Part shown: one piece after another, positions 1 through 6,118 of the stretch | Position numbering within the stretch: the stretch's first letter is position 1 | Layout of the letters: every line of letters begins with the position of its first letter | NCBI GenBank assembly: GCA_021796315.1 | Contig: JAJYOH010000336.1 | Location: 1-6,742 of the forward strand | Source of the DNA: Chloroflexota bacterium | Lineage (GTDB): Bacteria; Chloroflexota; Anaerolineae; Anaerolineales; Villigracilaceae | Direction of reading: 5' to 3' | Length of the DNA stretch: 6,742 bases | Made by a program: the position numbers and the translations under genes | Notes under the pieces: generated by a model | Database searches by the model: none | What the model saw: the letters and a program-made list of their open reading frames with translations, nothing else | Told to the model about the DNA's origin: nothing

Positions 1-1
1 G

Positions 2-64
2 CCGGAACCGAAAGTTGGCGGTGCGCCAAAACAGACTGAACCGGGAGAGCACGAAACGCCCTAA
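2..64 (+). CDS. C-terminal tail of a second, inverted copy of the KimA-like permease (partial at window edge)
   Basis: Reading from base 2 gives 20 codons identical to the end of the permease encoded at 1655-3475 (beginning PEPKVGG and ending GEHETP), followed by TAA at 62-64. It lies on the plus strand and converges on kdpD. Only the tail is visible, so it cannot be told whether a complete second gene lies outside the window, whether this is a short inverted duplication, or whether it is an artefact of amplification or assembly. Confidence 0.6.
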   Translation, partial: PEPKVGGAPKQTEPGEHETP

Positions 65-69
65 ATTGT

Positions 70-107
70 AAAGCTGTGTGGATGCGACCTCACAGCTTTC
101 TTTTTAT
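70..107 (+). terminator. Inverted copy of the permease terminator
   Basis: A 9-bp perfect stem (AAAGCTGTG at 70-78 with CACAGCTTT at 91-99) has a 12-base loop and is followed by CTTTTTAT. It is the mirror image of the terminator at 1612-1649. Here it also overlaps the last codons of the broken kdpD on the opposite strand. Confidence 0.7.
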
Positions 108-1559
108 CCCGACTGCGAGCAAGCCGAAGAAAGTAATAATATATTCAGCATTCGAAACAACAAAAGTGTAACGCGGCGGCACGAAAAAGAAATCGAAGGC
201 CGCTACACTTAGGAGGGAAGTCATCACAGCAGGCCCGCGTCCCAAATATATGGACGCAACAACGACCGAAAGCAAATATACAATGACCAGGTTAACCGGC
301 GAAATAAATGGAGCGATCAGTGAACCGAGTCCGGTGGCTACCATTACCAGGAGTAATCCGCCGAGGTATCTTCCCAGAGGCCGGTGAGGCCGCCATCCTT
401 CCGGGACTTTGATCGGAGACGGTTCAGCCTCACTGGTCACAACATAAATATCTATCGCCCCGCTTAAATGCACCAATTGGTCCACAACAGAGCGGCGGAA
501 AATTTCCTGCCATCTGGATTTTACAGGCTTACCGACAATCACCTTCGTTACATTATGTCGGCGGGCGTAAGCAAGCACAGTATCAGCTACAGATTGACCC
601 GGCACGCTGACCGGGCGCGCGCCCAATTCTTCCGCCAGCAGCATCATGCGGGAAATTCGATTTCGTCGCTCTTGAGGCAATCTGGCATCGGCAGGAGTCT
701 CAACATAAACCGCGTACCATTTTGCATTTAACTCATCCGCCAGCCGGCGCGCGGTCCGTACCAACCGTTCACCGGATGTCCCAGTGCTGACGCACACCAG
801 GAGGCGCTCGCCCGCCGCCCACGGTCCCGGAATCGCCTCGTTGCGCATGTAAGCGCGCATTTGGTCATCGACCCGTTCAGCGGCGCGGCGCATGGTTAAT
901 TCGCGCAAAGCGGTCAGATTGCCTTTGCGGAAAAATTGATCAAGTGCGCGTTCGGCCTGTTCAGGAAGATAGACCTTGCCCTCTTTGAGTCTATCGAGCA
1001 ATTCTTCGGGAGGCAGGTCAATGACTTCGATGTCAGTCACAGCGTCAATGATGCTGTCTGGAACCGTTTCCCGCACCTGCGTCCCGGTGATCTGCGCCAC
1101 CACATCATTCAAGCTTTCCAAGTGCTGAACATTCATCGTGGTGTAAACATCAATGCCCGCATCCAGCAAATCCTGAACATCCTGATAACGCTTGGCATGA
1201 CGCGAACCGGGCGCATTGGTGTGCGCCAGTTCATCCACCAGCGCCAGTTCCGGCTTGCGCGCCAGCAGTGCGTCAACATCCATTTCAGGGATTTGCACAC
1301 CGTGATAATTTATCTGTTGACGCGGAATGATCTCCAGATCCCTCAGCATAGCATCCGTCTCGGCACGTTTGTGCGTTTCAACACAACCAACCACAACATC
1401 CACGCCCTCGCGTTTACGTTGATGTGCGGCTTCAAGCATGGCATAGGTTTTACCAACACCCGCGGCATAGCCAAGAAAGATCTTGAGTCTTCCGCGGGTC
1501 TTCTCTTCAGCTTGAATATCTCTTAAAAGCTTATCGGGATCTGGACGATTTTGTGCCAT
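90..1559 (-). CDS. kdpD: KdpD potassium/osmotic sensor, N-terminal half only, truncated before the histidine kinase
   Basis: KdpD is normally a membrane sensor kinase of about 900 residues that phosphorylates KdpE. Numbering from a TTG at 1565, this 491-residue ORF shows the KdpD ATP-binding domain at about 25-235 (Walker A GYAAGVGKT at 32-40; ALVDELAHTNAPG around 108-120), a USP-like domain at about 253-377, and a DUF4118 four-helix membrane domain starting at about 397. The ATG at 1559 (residue 3) is the better start, with a weak AGAGA six bases upstream. Sequence typical of KdpD ends at LLAVG (residue 486). The last five residues, IKRKL, are read from the inverted repeat and are not native. 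The GAF, HisKA and HATPase regions are absent, so as written it cannot phosphorylate KdpE. It follows the permease terminator, so it probably has its own promoter. Family assignment is certain; whether the truncation is real is not. Confidence 0.93.
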   Translation of the reverse strand: MAQNRPDPDKLLRDIQAEEKTRGRLKIFLGYAAGVGKTYAMLEAAHQRKREGVDVVVGCVETHKRAETDAMLRDLEIIPRQQINYHGVQIPEMDVDALLARKPELALVDELAHTNAPGSRHAKRYQDVQDLLDAGIDVYTTMNVQHLESLNDVVAQITGTQVRETVPDSIIDAVTDIEVIDLPPEELLDRLKEGKVYLPEQAERALDQFFRKGNLTALRELTMRRAAERVDDQMRAYMRNEAIPGPWAAGERLLVCVSTGTSGERLVRTARRLADELNAKWYAVYVETPADARLPQERRNRISRMMLLAEELGARPVSVPGQSVADTVLAYARRHNVTKVIVGKPVKSRWQEIFRRSVVDQLVHLSGAIDIYVVTSEAEPSPIKVPEGWRPHRPLGRYLGGLLLVMVATGLGSLIAPFISPVNLVIVYLLSVVVASIYLGRGPAVMTSLLSVAAFDFFFVPPRYTFVVSNAEYIITFFGLLAVGIKRKL

Positions 1560-1607
1560 ATTCAATCTCTATTGTATTCTATTTATTATTGAGTAGGCTG
1601 CCAATGA

Positions 1608-1718
1608 CGGGATAAAAAGAAAGCTGTGAGGTCGCATCCACACAGCTTTACAATTTAGGGCGTTTCGTGCTCTCCCGGTTCAGTCTGTTTTGGCGCACCG
1701 CCAACTTTCGGTTCCGGC
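1608..1718. repeat. Right arm of the perfect 111-bp inverted repeat
   Basis: Exact reverse complement of bases 1-111. This arm is in its natural context: the end of the permease gene, its stop at 1655-1657 and its terminator. The spacer between the arms is 1,496 bp (112-1607) and consists almost entirely of kdpD. Confidence 0.97.
1612..1649 (-). terminator. Rho-independent terminator after the KimA-like gene
   Basis: Read on the minus strand, five bases after the permease stop codon there is a 9-bp stem AAAGCTGTG / CACAGCTTT with a 12-base loop, followed by CTTTTTAT. It separates the kdpE-permease unit from kdpD, which starts about 50 bases later. kdpD expression therefore needs either read-through or a promoter in the AT-rich stretch at 1566-1607. 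TACAAT around 1570-1575 is -10-like, but I see no convincing -35. Confidence 0.85.
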
Positions 1719-3475
1719 TTTTCCATATATTGATCCAACAATGAGGGCGCTTCCGGATGATCAACATGCAGGGCGTGATTGTAATCACCAGCCGCTACGG
1801 GCGCTTCCAAACCTATCGGACGGCGAATGCCAAAAAGTTCAAAGAAGCGGGCTACAATAGACAAAACCCGATAACGATATTCCTGCATCCGCAAAGACTG
1901 CCATTCGACAATGGATGCCATTGCACCTTGTACGCGCGCCTTGTCACGCACGATGCGATGGATAGTGACGGGGTCGCGCACACCAACAGGCGAAATCAGC
2001 ATCAAGTTGGCCACAATCACCAGTACACTAAACGAAATCAACACCACCCAGCCGCCTTCCTGCCACTTGCCAATGATCTGACCTACAAAGACGACACCGG
2101 AAAGCACGCCAGCGAAACCGGCGGCAAAACTGCCCCATCGACGCGCCTGACCCGTAAAGGTCGCAAGAATATGTTTGCGAACGGCAAAACCCATGACCAT
2201 AATTGGCATGAATACACCGATGCCATAGTAAGGGATACCAGCAGATGTTTCGCCCTTGATAACAAAAGTGATGATGATCGTTACGATAAAGGCAATCGTC
2301 ACCGAGCGAGTGAAGGTTCCACGCGGATCGCGATAGACGATAATCTCCGGAATTTCGCCCATGGCAACGTCGCGCCATTCAGTTGCCTGCAAATCCTGGA
2401 AAGCGGTCATGGATGCGGCAGCCAGCAAACCAACTGCCAAAACTTGATAGACCCAATATAAGATCTGTCCGCCCGGTATCTGGTTGAATCCGATAAATGC
2501 CAGGTTGGCGACCAAAGAACGCCCAAGCGTCCCATCAAATACGTTGAAATGAAAGGCATAATAAGCCAGGAATGAGGTTGTGAGACCGCCATAAAAGAGA
2601 AATGATGTTTGCACCAGACGCCCAATGCCAGCTTTGCCGCTATAAAAGTTCCACAGTCCCTGTAATTTAGGAAGTTGTTTCTTTCCCCATTTGACAATGC
2701 CCGCATCTTCATTGATGACGAACTGGATGCCGTTCGACATGGCCTCCAATCCAGAGAGTGCAACCAGACCCTTCATTGATGCGGTAAGCATATGAAACGC
2801 CGCCTGCCAAAAAGATGCCGGCTGAATATTCTCCGGATAAATCACAGCCGGAACGTTGCGGGCCTTGGCGATAATCAACCCGATCGCCATGATGATAGTC
2901 ATCAAGACAAAGATACCCAGCATGGTGAACACTACCCGGGCTGATTCACCTCGCCCGCGAATAGTCAGGTACCATGTGATTCCTATCAGGCATATTCCCA
3001 GCCCGACTCGAATCAACCAGTCAAGGCTATAAAGGCTGAAGATCGAAAGTAATTGGTCAACTCCGGAGAGGCTCGACACTACGATGGTAAAAATGTAATC
3101 CTGAAGCAGTACCACTGCCACAACCAGGCTCAACCCTGGCGAAAGATATCGCATGGATGCCGTGTAAGAACCGCCGCCTTCGTTAAAAATACCCAGCGAG
3201 TACATGTAAAGAAAGCCGAAGACCGCATTTGCAAAGGCAATCACCAATACAGCAATCCAGCCATATTGCTGGAGTCCGTACGGGTGCAAGGCGCTCATCA
3301 TTTCACCGGTGGCATAGAAATAGGAAGTGAAATAATCCACGCCGAATAGTGCCAGCGCCGCCAGCAGACCGATTTGTCCCGCACCGTGGATGTGCGCATG
3401 TTCCTCTTTTTCGACAGGCGCTATTTTAAAAGCAACAAAAATTATTACGATCAGAAGTCCAATTGCAAACAACAT
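1655..3475 (-). CDS. KimA-like (YdaO/KUP-related) APC-superfamily potassium permease
   Basis: This 606-residue polytopic membrane protein matches the length of Bacillus subtilis KimA (607 residues), a proton-coupled high-affinity potassium importer. Recalled KimA potassium-site residues align by local motif: D47 and Y54 in GVDYFTSYFYATGE (KimA D36, Y43); D126, Y127, T130 and S134 in LQDYIFTIVVSS (D117, Y118, T121, S125); Y417 in IPYYGIGVF (Y377). S241 replaces KimA T230. GGGSY (100-104) and the GLEAMSN segment (242-248) also match. A hydrophilic insert near 254-285 and a short charged tail differ from KimA, whose C-terminal domain is larger. The ATG at 3475 has AGAGGA upstream and lies 15 bases after the kdpE stop, so it is almost certainly co-transcribed with kdpE. 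Potassium transport is inferred from ligands and context; an amino-acid permease remains the alternative. Confidence 0.85.
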   Translation of the reverse strand: MLFAIGLLIVIIFVAFKIAPVEKEEHAHIHGAGQIGLLAALALFGVDYFTSYFYATGEMMSALHPYGLQQYGWIAVLVIAFANAVFGFLYMYSLGIFNEGGGSYTASMRYLSPGLSLVVAVVLLQDYIFTIVVSSLSGVDQLLSIFSLYSLDWLIRVGLGICLIGITWYLTIRGRGESARVVFTMLGIFVLMTIIMAIGLIIAKARNVPAVIYPENIQPASFWQAAFHMLTASMKGLVALSGLEAMSNGIQFVINEDAGIVKWGKKQLPKLQGLWNFYSGKAGIGRLVQTSFLFYGGLTTSFLAYYAFHFNVFDGTLGRSLVANLAFIGFNQIPGGQILYWVYQVLAVGLLAAASMTAFQDLQATEWRDVAMGEIPEIIVYRDPRGTFTRSVTIAFIVTIIITFVIKGETSAGIPYYGIGVFMPIMVMGFAVRKHILATFTGQARRWGSFAAGFAGVLSGVVFVGQIIGKWQEGGWVVLISFSVLVIVANLMLISPVGVRDPVTIHRIVRDKARVQGAMASIVEWQSLRMQEYRYRVLSIVARFFELFGIRRPIGLEAPVAAGDYNHALHVDHPEAPSLLDQYMEKPEPKVGGAPKQTEPGEHETP

Positions 3476-3490
3476 TCGATTTCCTCTTTA

Positions 3491-4195
3491 TCAGTCAGTT
3501 TGGTTCTTTATTTCTTTCAACCGGTATCCCACGCCGGGCTCAGTGACGATGTGGCGTGGCCGTAACGGGTCAGTTTCTATTTTTCGGCGCAAGTTACTAA
3601 TGTTGACCCTCAGAAGGTGGGAGTCAGCATCGTAGTTTTCGCCCCAAACTTCCTGAATTAAGTGCTGATGGGTCAGAAGCTTTCCAGCTGAATTTACAAA
3701 GACGCGCAGGATGTCATACTCGGTCGGAGTAAGCATCACATGCTGGCCGTTCACCTGCACTTCACGCTCCATGAGGTCAACCATCAGTTCACCGCTTTGG
3801 TAGATCCCTTCCCCTTTGATCGCGGTGGAGCGACGCAAAGCTGCCCGAATGCGCGCCATCAACTCAGGTGCGCCGAAGGGCTTGGTGAGATAATCGTCCG
3901 CACCAGCATCGAGGGCAGCAACCTTGTCCTCTTCGCGATCGCGCACGGAAATAACGATGACCGGCACATCGGTCCATTCCCGCAGGCGGCGGGTGACATC
4001 CGTTCCATCCATGTCAGGCAATCCCAAGTCCAGAATAATTACATCCGGGCGATTGATGGCCGCAACACGTAAAGCATCCTCACCGTTTTCCGCTTCGAAA
4101 ATCTTATACCGGCCGCTAAGGGACGCGTTTAGATAACGCCGGATCGGGCGTTCATCATCTACAACTAGGATCTTCAAAAAAGAATCTGGAACCAT
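3491..4195 (-). CDS. kdpE: KdpE response regulator, OmpR/PhoB family
   Basis: This 234-residue protein is full length. The receiver domain (about 8-122) has the acidic pair D13/D14, the phosphoacceptor D56 in IILDLGLP, S83 in VIVISVRD at the Thr/Ser position, and K105 in YLTKPFG. A winged-helix DNA-binding domain (about 133-230) contains LTPTEYDILRVF, LLRVNISNLRRKIE and IVTEPGVGYRL, all typical of KdpE. In known systems it is phosphorylated by KdpD and activates the kdp operon. The ATG at 4195 has no clear Shine-Dalgarno, but the protein begins as the family does and no better start exists. It heads a two-gene unit with the KimA-like permease. Paired CAAGA half-sites upstream suggest regulation by an OmpR-family protein, possibly itself. 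Confidence 0.95.
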   Translation of the reverse strand: MVPDSFLKILVVDDERPIRRYLNASLSGRYKIFEAENGEDALRVAAINRPDVIILDLGLPDMDGTDVTRRLREWTDVPVIVISVRDREEDKVAALDAGADDYLTKPFGAPELMARIRAALRRSTAIKGEGIYQSGELMVDLMEREVQVNGQHVMLTPTEYDILRVFVNSAGKLLTHQHLIQEVWGENYDADSHLLRVNISNLRRKIETDPLRPRHIVTEPGVGYRLKEIKNQTD

Positions 4196-4213
4196 AGGCT
4201 TGGTATGACATCA

Positions 4214-4230
4214 TCAAGAAAATATCAAGA
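4214..4230. promoter_or_regulatory. Paired TCAAGA direct repeat in the kdpE leader (possible regulator site)
   Basis: TCAAGA at 4214-4219 and again at 4225-4230 lie exactly 11 bases apart, the usual spacing of OmpR/PhoB-family half-sites. The 17-base unit differs at only two positions from the one at 4290-4306. It lies just upstream of the kdpE start and downstream of the proposed -10, a position suited to repression. Function is inferred. Confidence 0.45.
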
Positions 4231-4256
4231 GCGCCCAACATTTTACAGTTGGGCGC
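4231..4256. repeat. 9-bp inverted repeat surrounding the proposed kdpE -10
   Basis: GCGCCCAAC (4231-4239) and GTTGGGCGC (4248-4256) form a perfect inverted repeat with an 8-base centre that holds the proposed -10 TAAAAT (minus strand). It could be an operator or the terminator of the upstream 57-residue gene, which ends about 80 bases earlier. On the minus strand the stem is followed by TCTTGATATTTTC, which is only moderately T-rich. Confidence 0.6.
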
Positions 4257-4306
4257 ATCAATTTCAGCGCAAGAAAAGCCCCTTTTATGTCAAGAAAGTG
4301 TCAAGA
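4240..4306 (-). promoter_or_regulatory. Proposed regulator-dependent promoter of the kdpE-permease operon
   Basis: On the plus strand, CAAGA half-sites start at 4270, 4291 and 4302, giving spacings of 21 and 11 bases on one helical face. On the minus strand they precede TAAAAT (4245-4240), a 5/6 match to the -10 consensus. No strong -35 is present at the right distance, as is common for promoters activated by PhoB/OmpR-type proteins. The last half-site lies about where the -35 contact would be. The expected start of transcription gives a leader of nearly 40 bases. The same layout recurs at 4551-4617. Confidence 0.5.
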
Positions 4307-4335
4307 CAACCGAAGATACCCCAAAAGAAAGACTA

Positions 4336-4509
4336 TTACCCCATCCAGGCTTTGAACAGGAAAAACGTATTCATCCAGATAATAAAAATCAAAATCAAAA
4401 ATTGGCGTTGAAGCATGGTCAAATCCATAACTGATGCGCCAATGACGCCTGCCAGCGGCAGGTAAGTCAGAATCTGTTCAATAGTTCGGGATTTTTTCTT
4501 CTTCATCAT
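4336..4509 (-). CDS. 57-residue two-helix membrane protein, function unknown
   Basis: The ORF starts at tandem ATGs (4509 and 4506) and ends at TAA (4336-4338). The N-terminus is basic (MMKKKKSR), followed by a hydrophobic stretch at about 12-32 and a strong one at about 38-53, ending FKAWMG. AAGG lies about seven bases before the first ATG. It sits between the kdpC terminator and kdpE, and its promoter-like region matches that of kdpE, so it may belong to the same regulon. It is not KdpF, which is about 29 residues and precedes kdpA. I do not recognise a family. It could be a small partner of a potassium transporter, but nothing in the sequence proves this. Confidence 0.65.
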   Translation of the reverse strand: MMKKKKSRTIEQILTYLPLAGVIGASVMDLTMLQRQFLILIFIIWMNTFFLFKAWMG

Positions 4510-4550
4510 GCTGAACCTTCATCGCCAATCAATAAAATCTTTATGTTTAC

Positions 4551-4617
4551 AGTTTATTCGATTGAATATCAAAAAGGCGACAAGAAACGGTTCAAAAAGG
4601 ACAAGAAACCATCAAGA
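4551..4617 (-). promoter_or_regulatory. Proposed regulator-dependent promoter of the 57-residue gene
   Basis: CAAGA half-sites start at 4581, 4602 and 4613 (spacings 21 and 11), as in the kdpE promoter. On the minus strand TAAACT (4556-4551) lies at the same offset from the half-sites as TAAAAT does upstream of kdpE. Measured to the second ATG (4506), the half-sites are 75, 96 and 107 bases away, identical to kdpE. The outer half-sites overlap the kdpC terminator stem. Confidence 0.45.
4569..4609. repeat. Imperfect tandem repeat of about 20 bp
   Basis: Two copies of a unit reading TCAAAAAGG(CG)ACAAGAAAC lie side by side at 4569-4588 and 4592-4609; the second lacks two bases. They contain two of the CAAGA half-sites and the T-tract side of the kdpC terminator. 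Confidence 0.7.
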
Positions 4618-4643
4618 AGTAATTTCAACTTCTTGATGGTTTC
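4594..4643 (-). terminator. Rho-independent terminator after kdpC
   Basis: A perfect 16-bp stem (4605-4620 with 4628-4643) and a 7-base loop lie 26 bases after the kdpC stop. On the minus strand it is followed by TTGTCCTTTTT. The long stem and T-tract make it a convincing end for the kdp structural operon. It also makes independent transcription of the genes downstream likely. Confidence 0.8.
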
Positions 4644-4668
4644 CACCATAACGATCAACCAAAAAAAT

Positions 4669-5244
4669 TCAGGGTTTGTAATTATCCAAGGCAAAATTCA
4701 ATACCAGCACATTAACTCTCGGTTCGCCTAAAAAGCCGAACTGACGTGCCTCGGTGTATTTGTCAACAAGGGTTCTCACCGCTTCTTCACTGAGACCTCG
4801 AGCCTGCGCCACGCGAGGGACTTGATACAACGCCGCGGCCACGCTGATGTGCGGATCAAGCCCCGAGCGAGAGGCCGTGACGAGGTCAACAGGAATCGGC
4901 GCTGTATTTGATGGGTCGGCGGCTTTCAACGCGTTGATCCGCGCTTGAACCGCTTTGAGCAAATCAGGATTCAGCGGCCCATAGTTTGAGCCGGAAGAAG
5001 CGGCAGCATTTTAAAGGAAGGGACCGGTGGCCGAGAGTCGACCCCAGAAATATTTGGGATCACTAAAGGACTGGCCGATAAGTTCGGAGTCGAGCAGTTT
5101 CCCATCCCTAACAATTAATGAACCATTCGCCTGGAGTGGAAAAACTATTTGCGAGACACCAGTCACGATCAACGGATAGACCACGCCCGTGATGACGGTA
5201 AAGATCAAAAGCCTGAATAACACGGGGCGGAGTTGTGATTTCAT
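4669..5244 (-). pseudogene. kdpC: kdpC, full length but interrupted by an in-frame stop
   Basis: KdpC is the single-helix subunit of the KdpFABC potassium-pumping ATPase. Starting at the ATG at 5244, with AAGGA six bases upstream, the frame gives a 191-codon KdpC (E. coli 190). Visible are a membrane helix at about 8-30 (ending TGVVYPLIVTGV), FPLQANGSL, ELIGQSF, YFWGR, then [29 protein letters not shown] and [12 protein letters not shown]. Codon 78 is TAA (5011-5013), where the family has the Tyr of PYN. The preceding Pro reads Leu, and the conserved GRPSAT reads GRLSAT. The frame is unchanged across the stop. The start lies just after the kdpB stop, as usual for kdpBC. Translation would yield a 77-residue stub. 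Sequencing error is possible, but three departures from conserved positions lie within ten codons. Confidence 0.9.
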
Positions 5245-5254
5245 TTTCATTCCT

Positions 5255-6060
5255 TTATGCGAGATGAAGCGCAACCAACAGCATATCGATCAGCTTGATG
5301 CCGATGAACGGTGCGATCAGCCCGCCCACTCCGTAAATCAGCAGGTTGTCGCGCAGGAGTTGAGCGGCGCCCACTGCCCGATAAGGAATGCCGCGCAGAG
5401 CCAGCGGGATCAAGGCAATGATAACCAAGGCATTGAAAATCGCCGCCGACATGATGGCGCATTGGGGCGTTGCCAAATGCATAATATTGAAAGCGTTAAG
5501 TACAGGGTAGGTTGATGCAAACGCGGCGGGTATGATGGCAAAGTATTTGCTGACTCGTTGGCAATACTGAAAGTTGTAAGCGCGCCGCGCGTCATTAACA
5601 ATTGTTTGCCGATCTCCACGATCTGAATCAGTTTGGTTGGATTGCTGTCCAGGTCGACCATGTTGGCGGATTCACGCGCGGGTTGGGTACCGGTGTTCAT
5701 CGCCACGGCCACATCCGCCTGAGCAAGAGCCGGAGCATCGTTGGTGTCATCGCTAGTCATCGCCACCAGCCGCCCACCCATTTGATATTCGCGGATGAGT
5801 TTCAGCTTGGCCTCGGGCGTGGCTTGGGCCAGGAAATCGTCCACGCCTGCCTCAGCCACTATAGCCGCGGCCGTGAGCGGATTGTCGCCGGTGATCATGA
5901 CGGTCTTGATGCCCATCTTGCGCAACTGGGCGAAGCGCCCCTGGATACCGCCTTTGACGATATCTTTTAAATGAATAACGCCCAGCGCTTGATTATTGCG
6001 CGCCACCACCAGCGGCGTGCCACCCATGCGCGCGATGTTATCCACCGCGGACTTCAAAGA
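5255..6060 (-). pseudogene. kdpB: kdpB remnant: C-terminal ~40%, frameshifted
   Basis: KdpB is the P-type ATPase subunit of KdpFABC (E. coli 682 residues). Homology begins near [18 protein letters not shown] (about 6057), so roughly the first 415 residues are missing: the early helices, the A domain and the DKTGT phosphorylation site. An in-frame TAA lies a short way upstream of this point. Retained parts are [13 protein letters not shown], the P-domain [18 protein letters not shown] and [13 protein letters not shown]. The hinge motif, normally [12 protein letters not shown], reads [12 protein letters not shown]. After FSIAN one base is missing near 5546-5548, shifting the frame; the C-terminus (NIMHLATPQ, then [11 protein letters not shown]) continues in the new frame to a stop at 5255. 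No functional ATPase can be made. Confidence 0.92.
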
Positions 6061-6118
6061 AATAATGTTCCCCCACCGATGATCGGTAAGGTTTTATCTC
6101 AAGGCAGGGAAAATCCCG

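Larger units (their letters stand above)
1..111. repeat. Left arm of a perfect 111-bp inverted repeat
   Basis: Bases 1-111 are the exact reverse complement of 1608-1718; I compared the whole length and found no mismatch. Each pair of positions sums to 1719. The arm carries the last 20 codons and stop of the KimA-like permease gene and the terminator that follows it. The match ends at base 111, where the next pair (112 and 1607) mismatches. On the left it runs into the window edge, so its true length is unknown. Confidence 0.97.

Noticed and set aside
468..1526. Plus-strand open frames inside kdpD
   Set aside because: They lie opposite a strongly supported KdpD domain series and encode no recognisable motif.
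90..1559. A naturally kinase-less short KdpD sensor
   Set aside because: Such proteins exist, but here the end falls inside the membrane domain exactly at an inverted-repeat junction, so a rearrangement or artefact is the simpler explanation.
1608..1718. Inverted repeat as terminal repeat of an insertion sequence
   Set aside because: The arms contain coding sequence of the permease and its terminator, and the enclosed segment is kdpD, not a transposase.
1757..3349. Other open frames on both strands within the permease gene
   Set aside because: Shadows of the 606-residue membrane protein; compositions are unlike real proteins and start sites are poor.
4210..4310. Repeated CAAGA units considered as a short CRISPR-like array
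   Set aside because: Units are only 5-7 bases with 11- and 21-base helical spacing and no spacers; regulator half-sites fit better.
4205..4434. Plus-strand lysine-rich open frames between kdpE and the small gene
   Set aside because: They cover a promoter-like region and run antisense to the small membrane ORF; low-complexity AT-rich sequence explains the lack of stops.
5011..5274. 87-residue ORF as a separate short KdpC-like gene, starting at the codon at 5274
   Set aside because: The extra N-terminal residues overlap the end of kdpB, and the frame continues past the stop as KdpC, so it is one interrupted gene starting at 5244.
6077..6089. ACCGATGATCGGT near-palindrome as a terminator hairpin
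   Set aside because: The one-base centre cannot form a loop and no T-tract follows; at most a protein-binding site.
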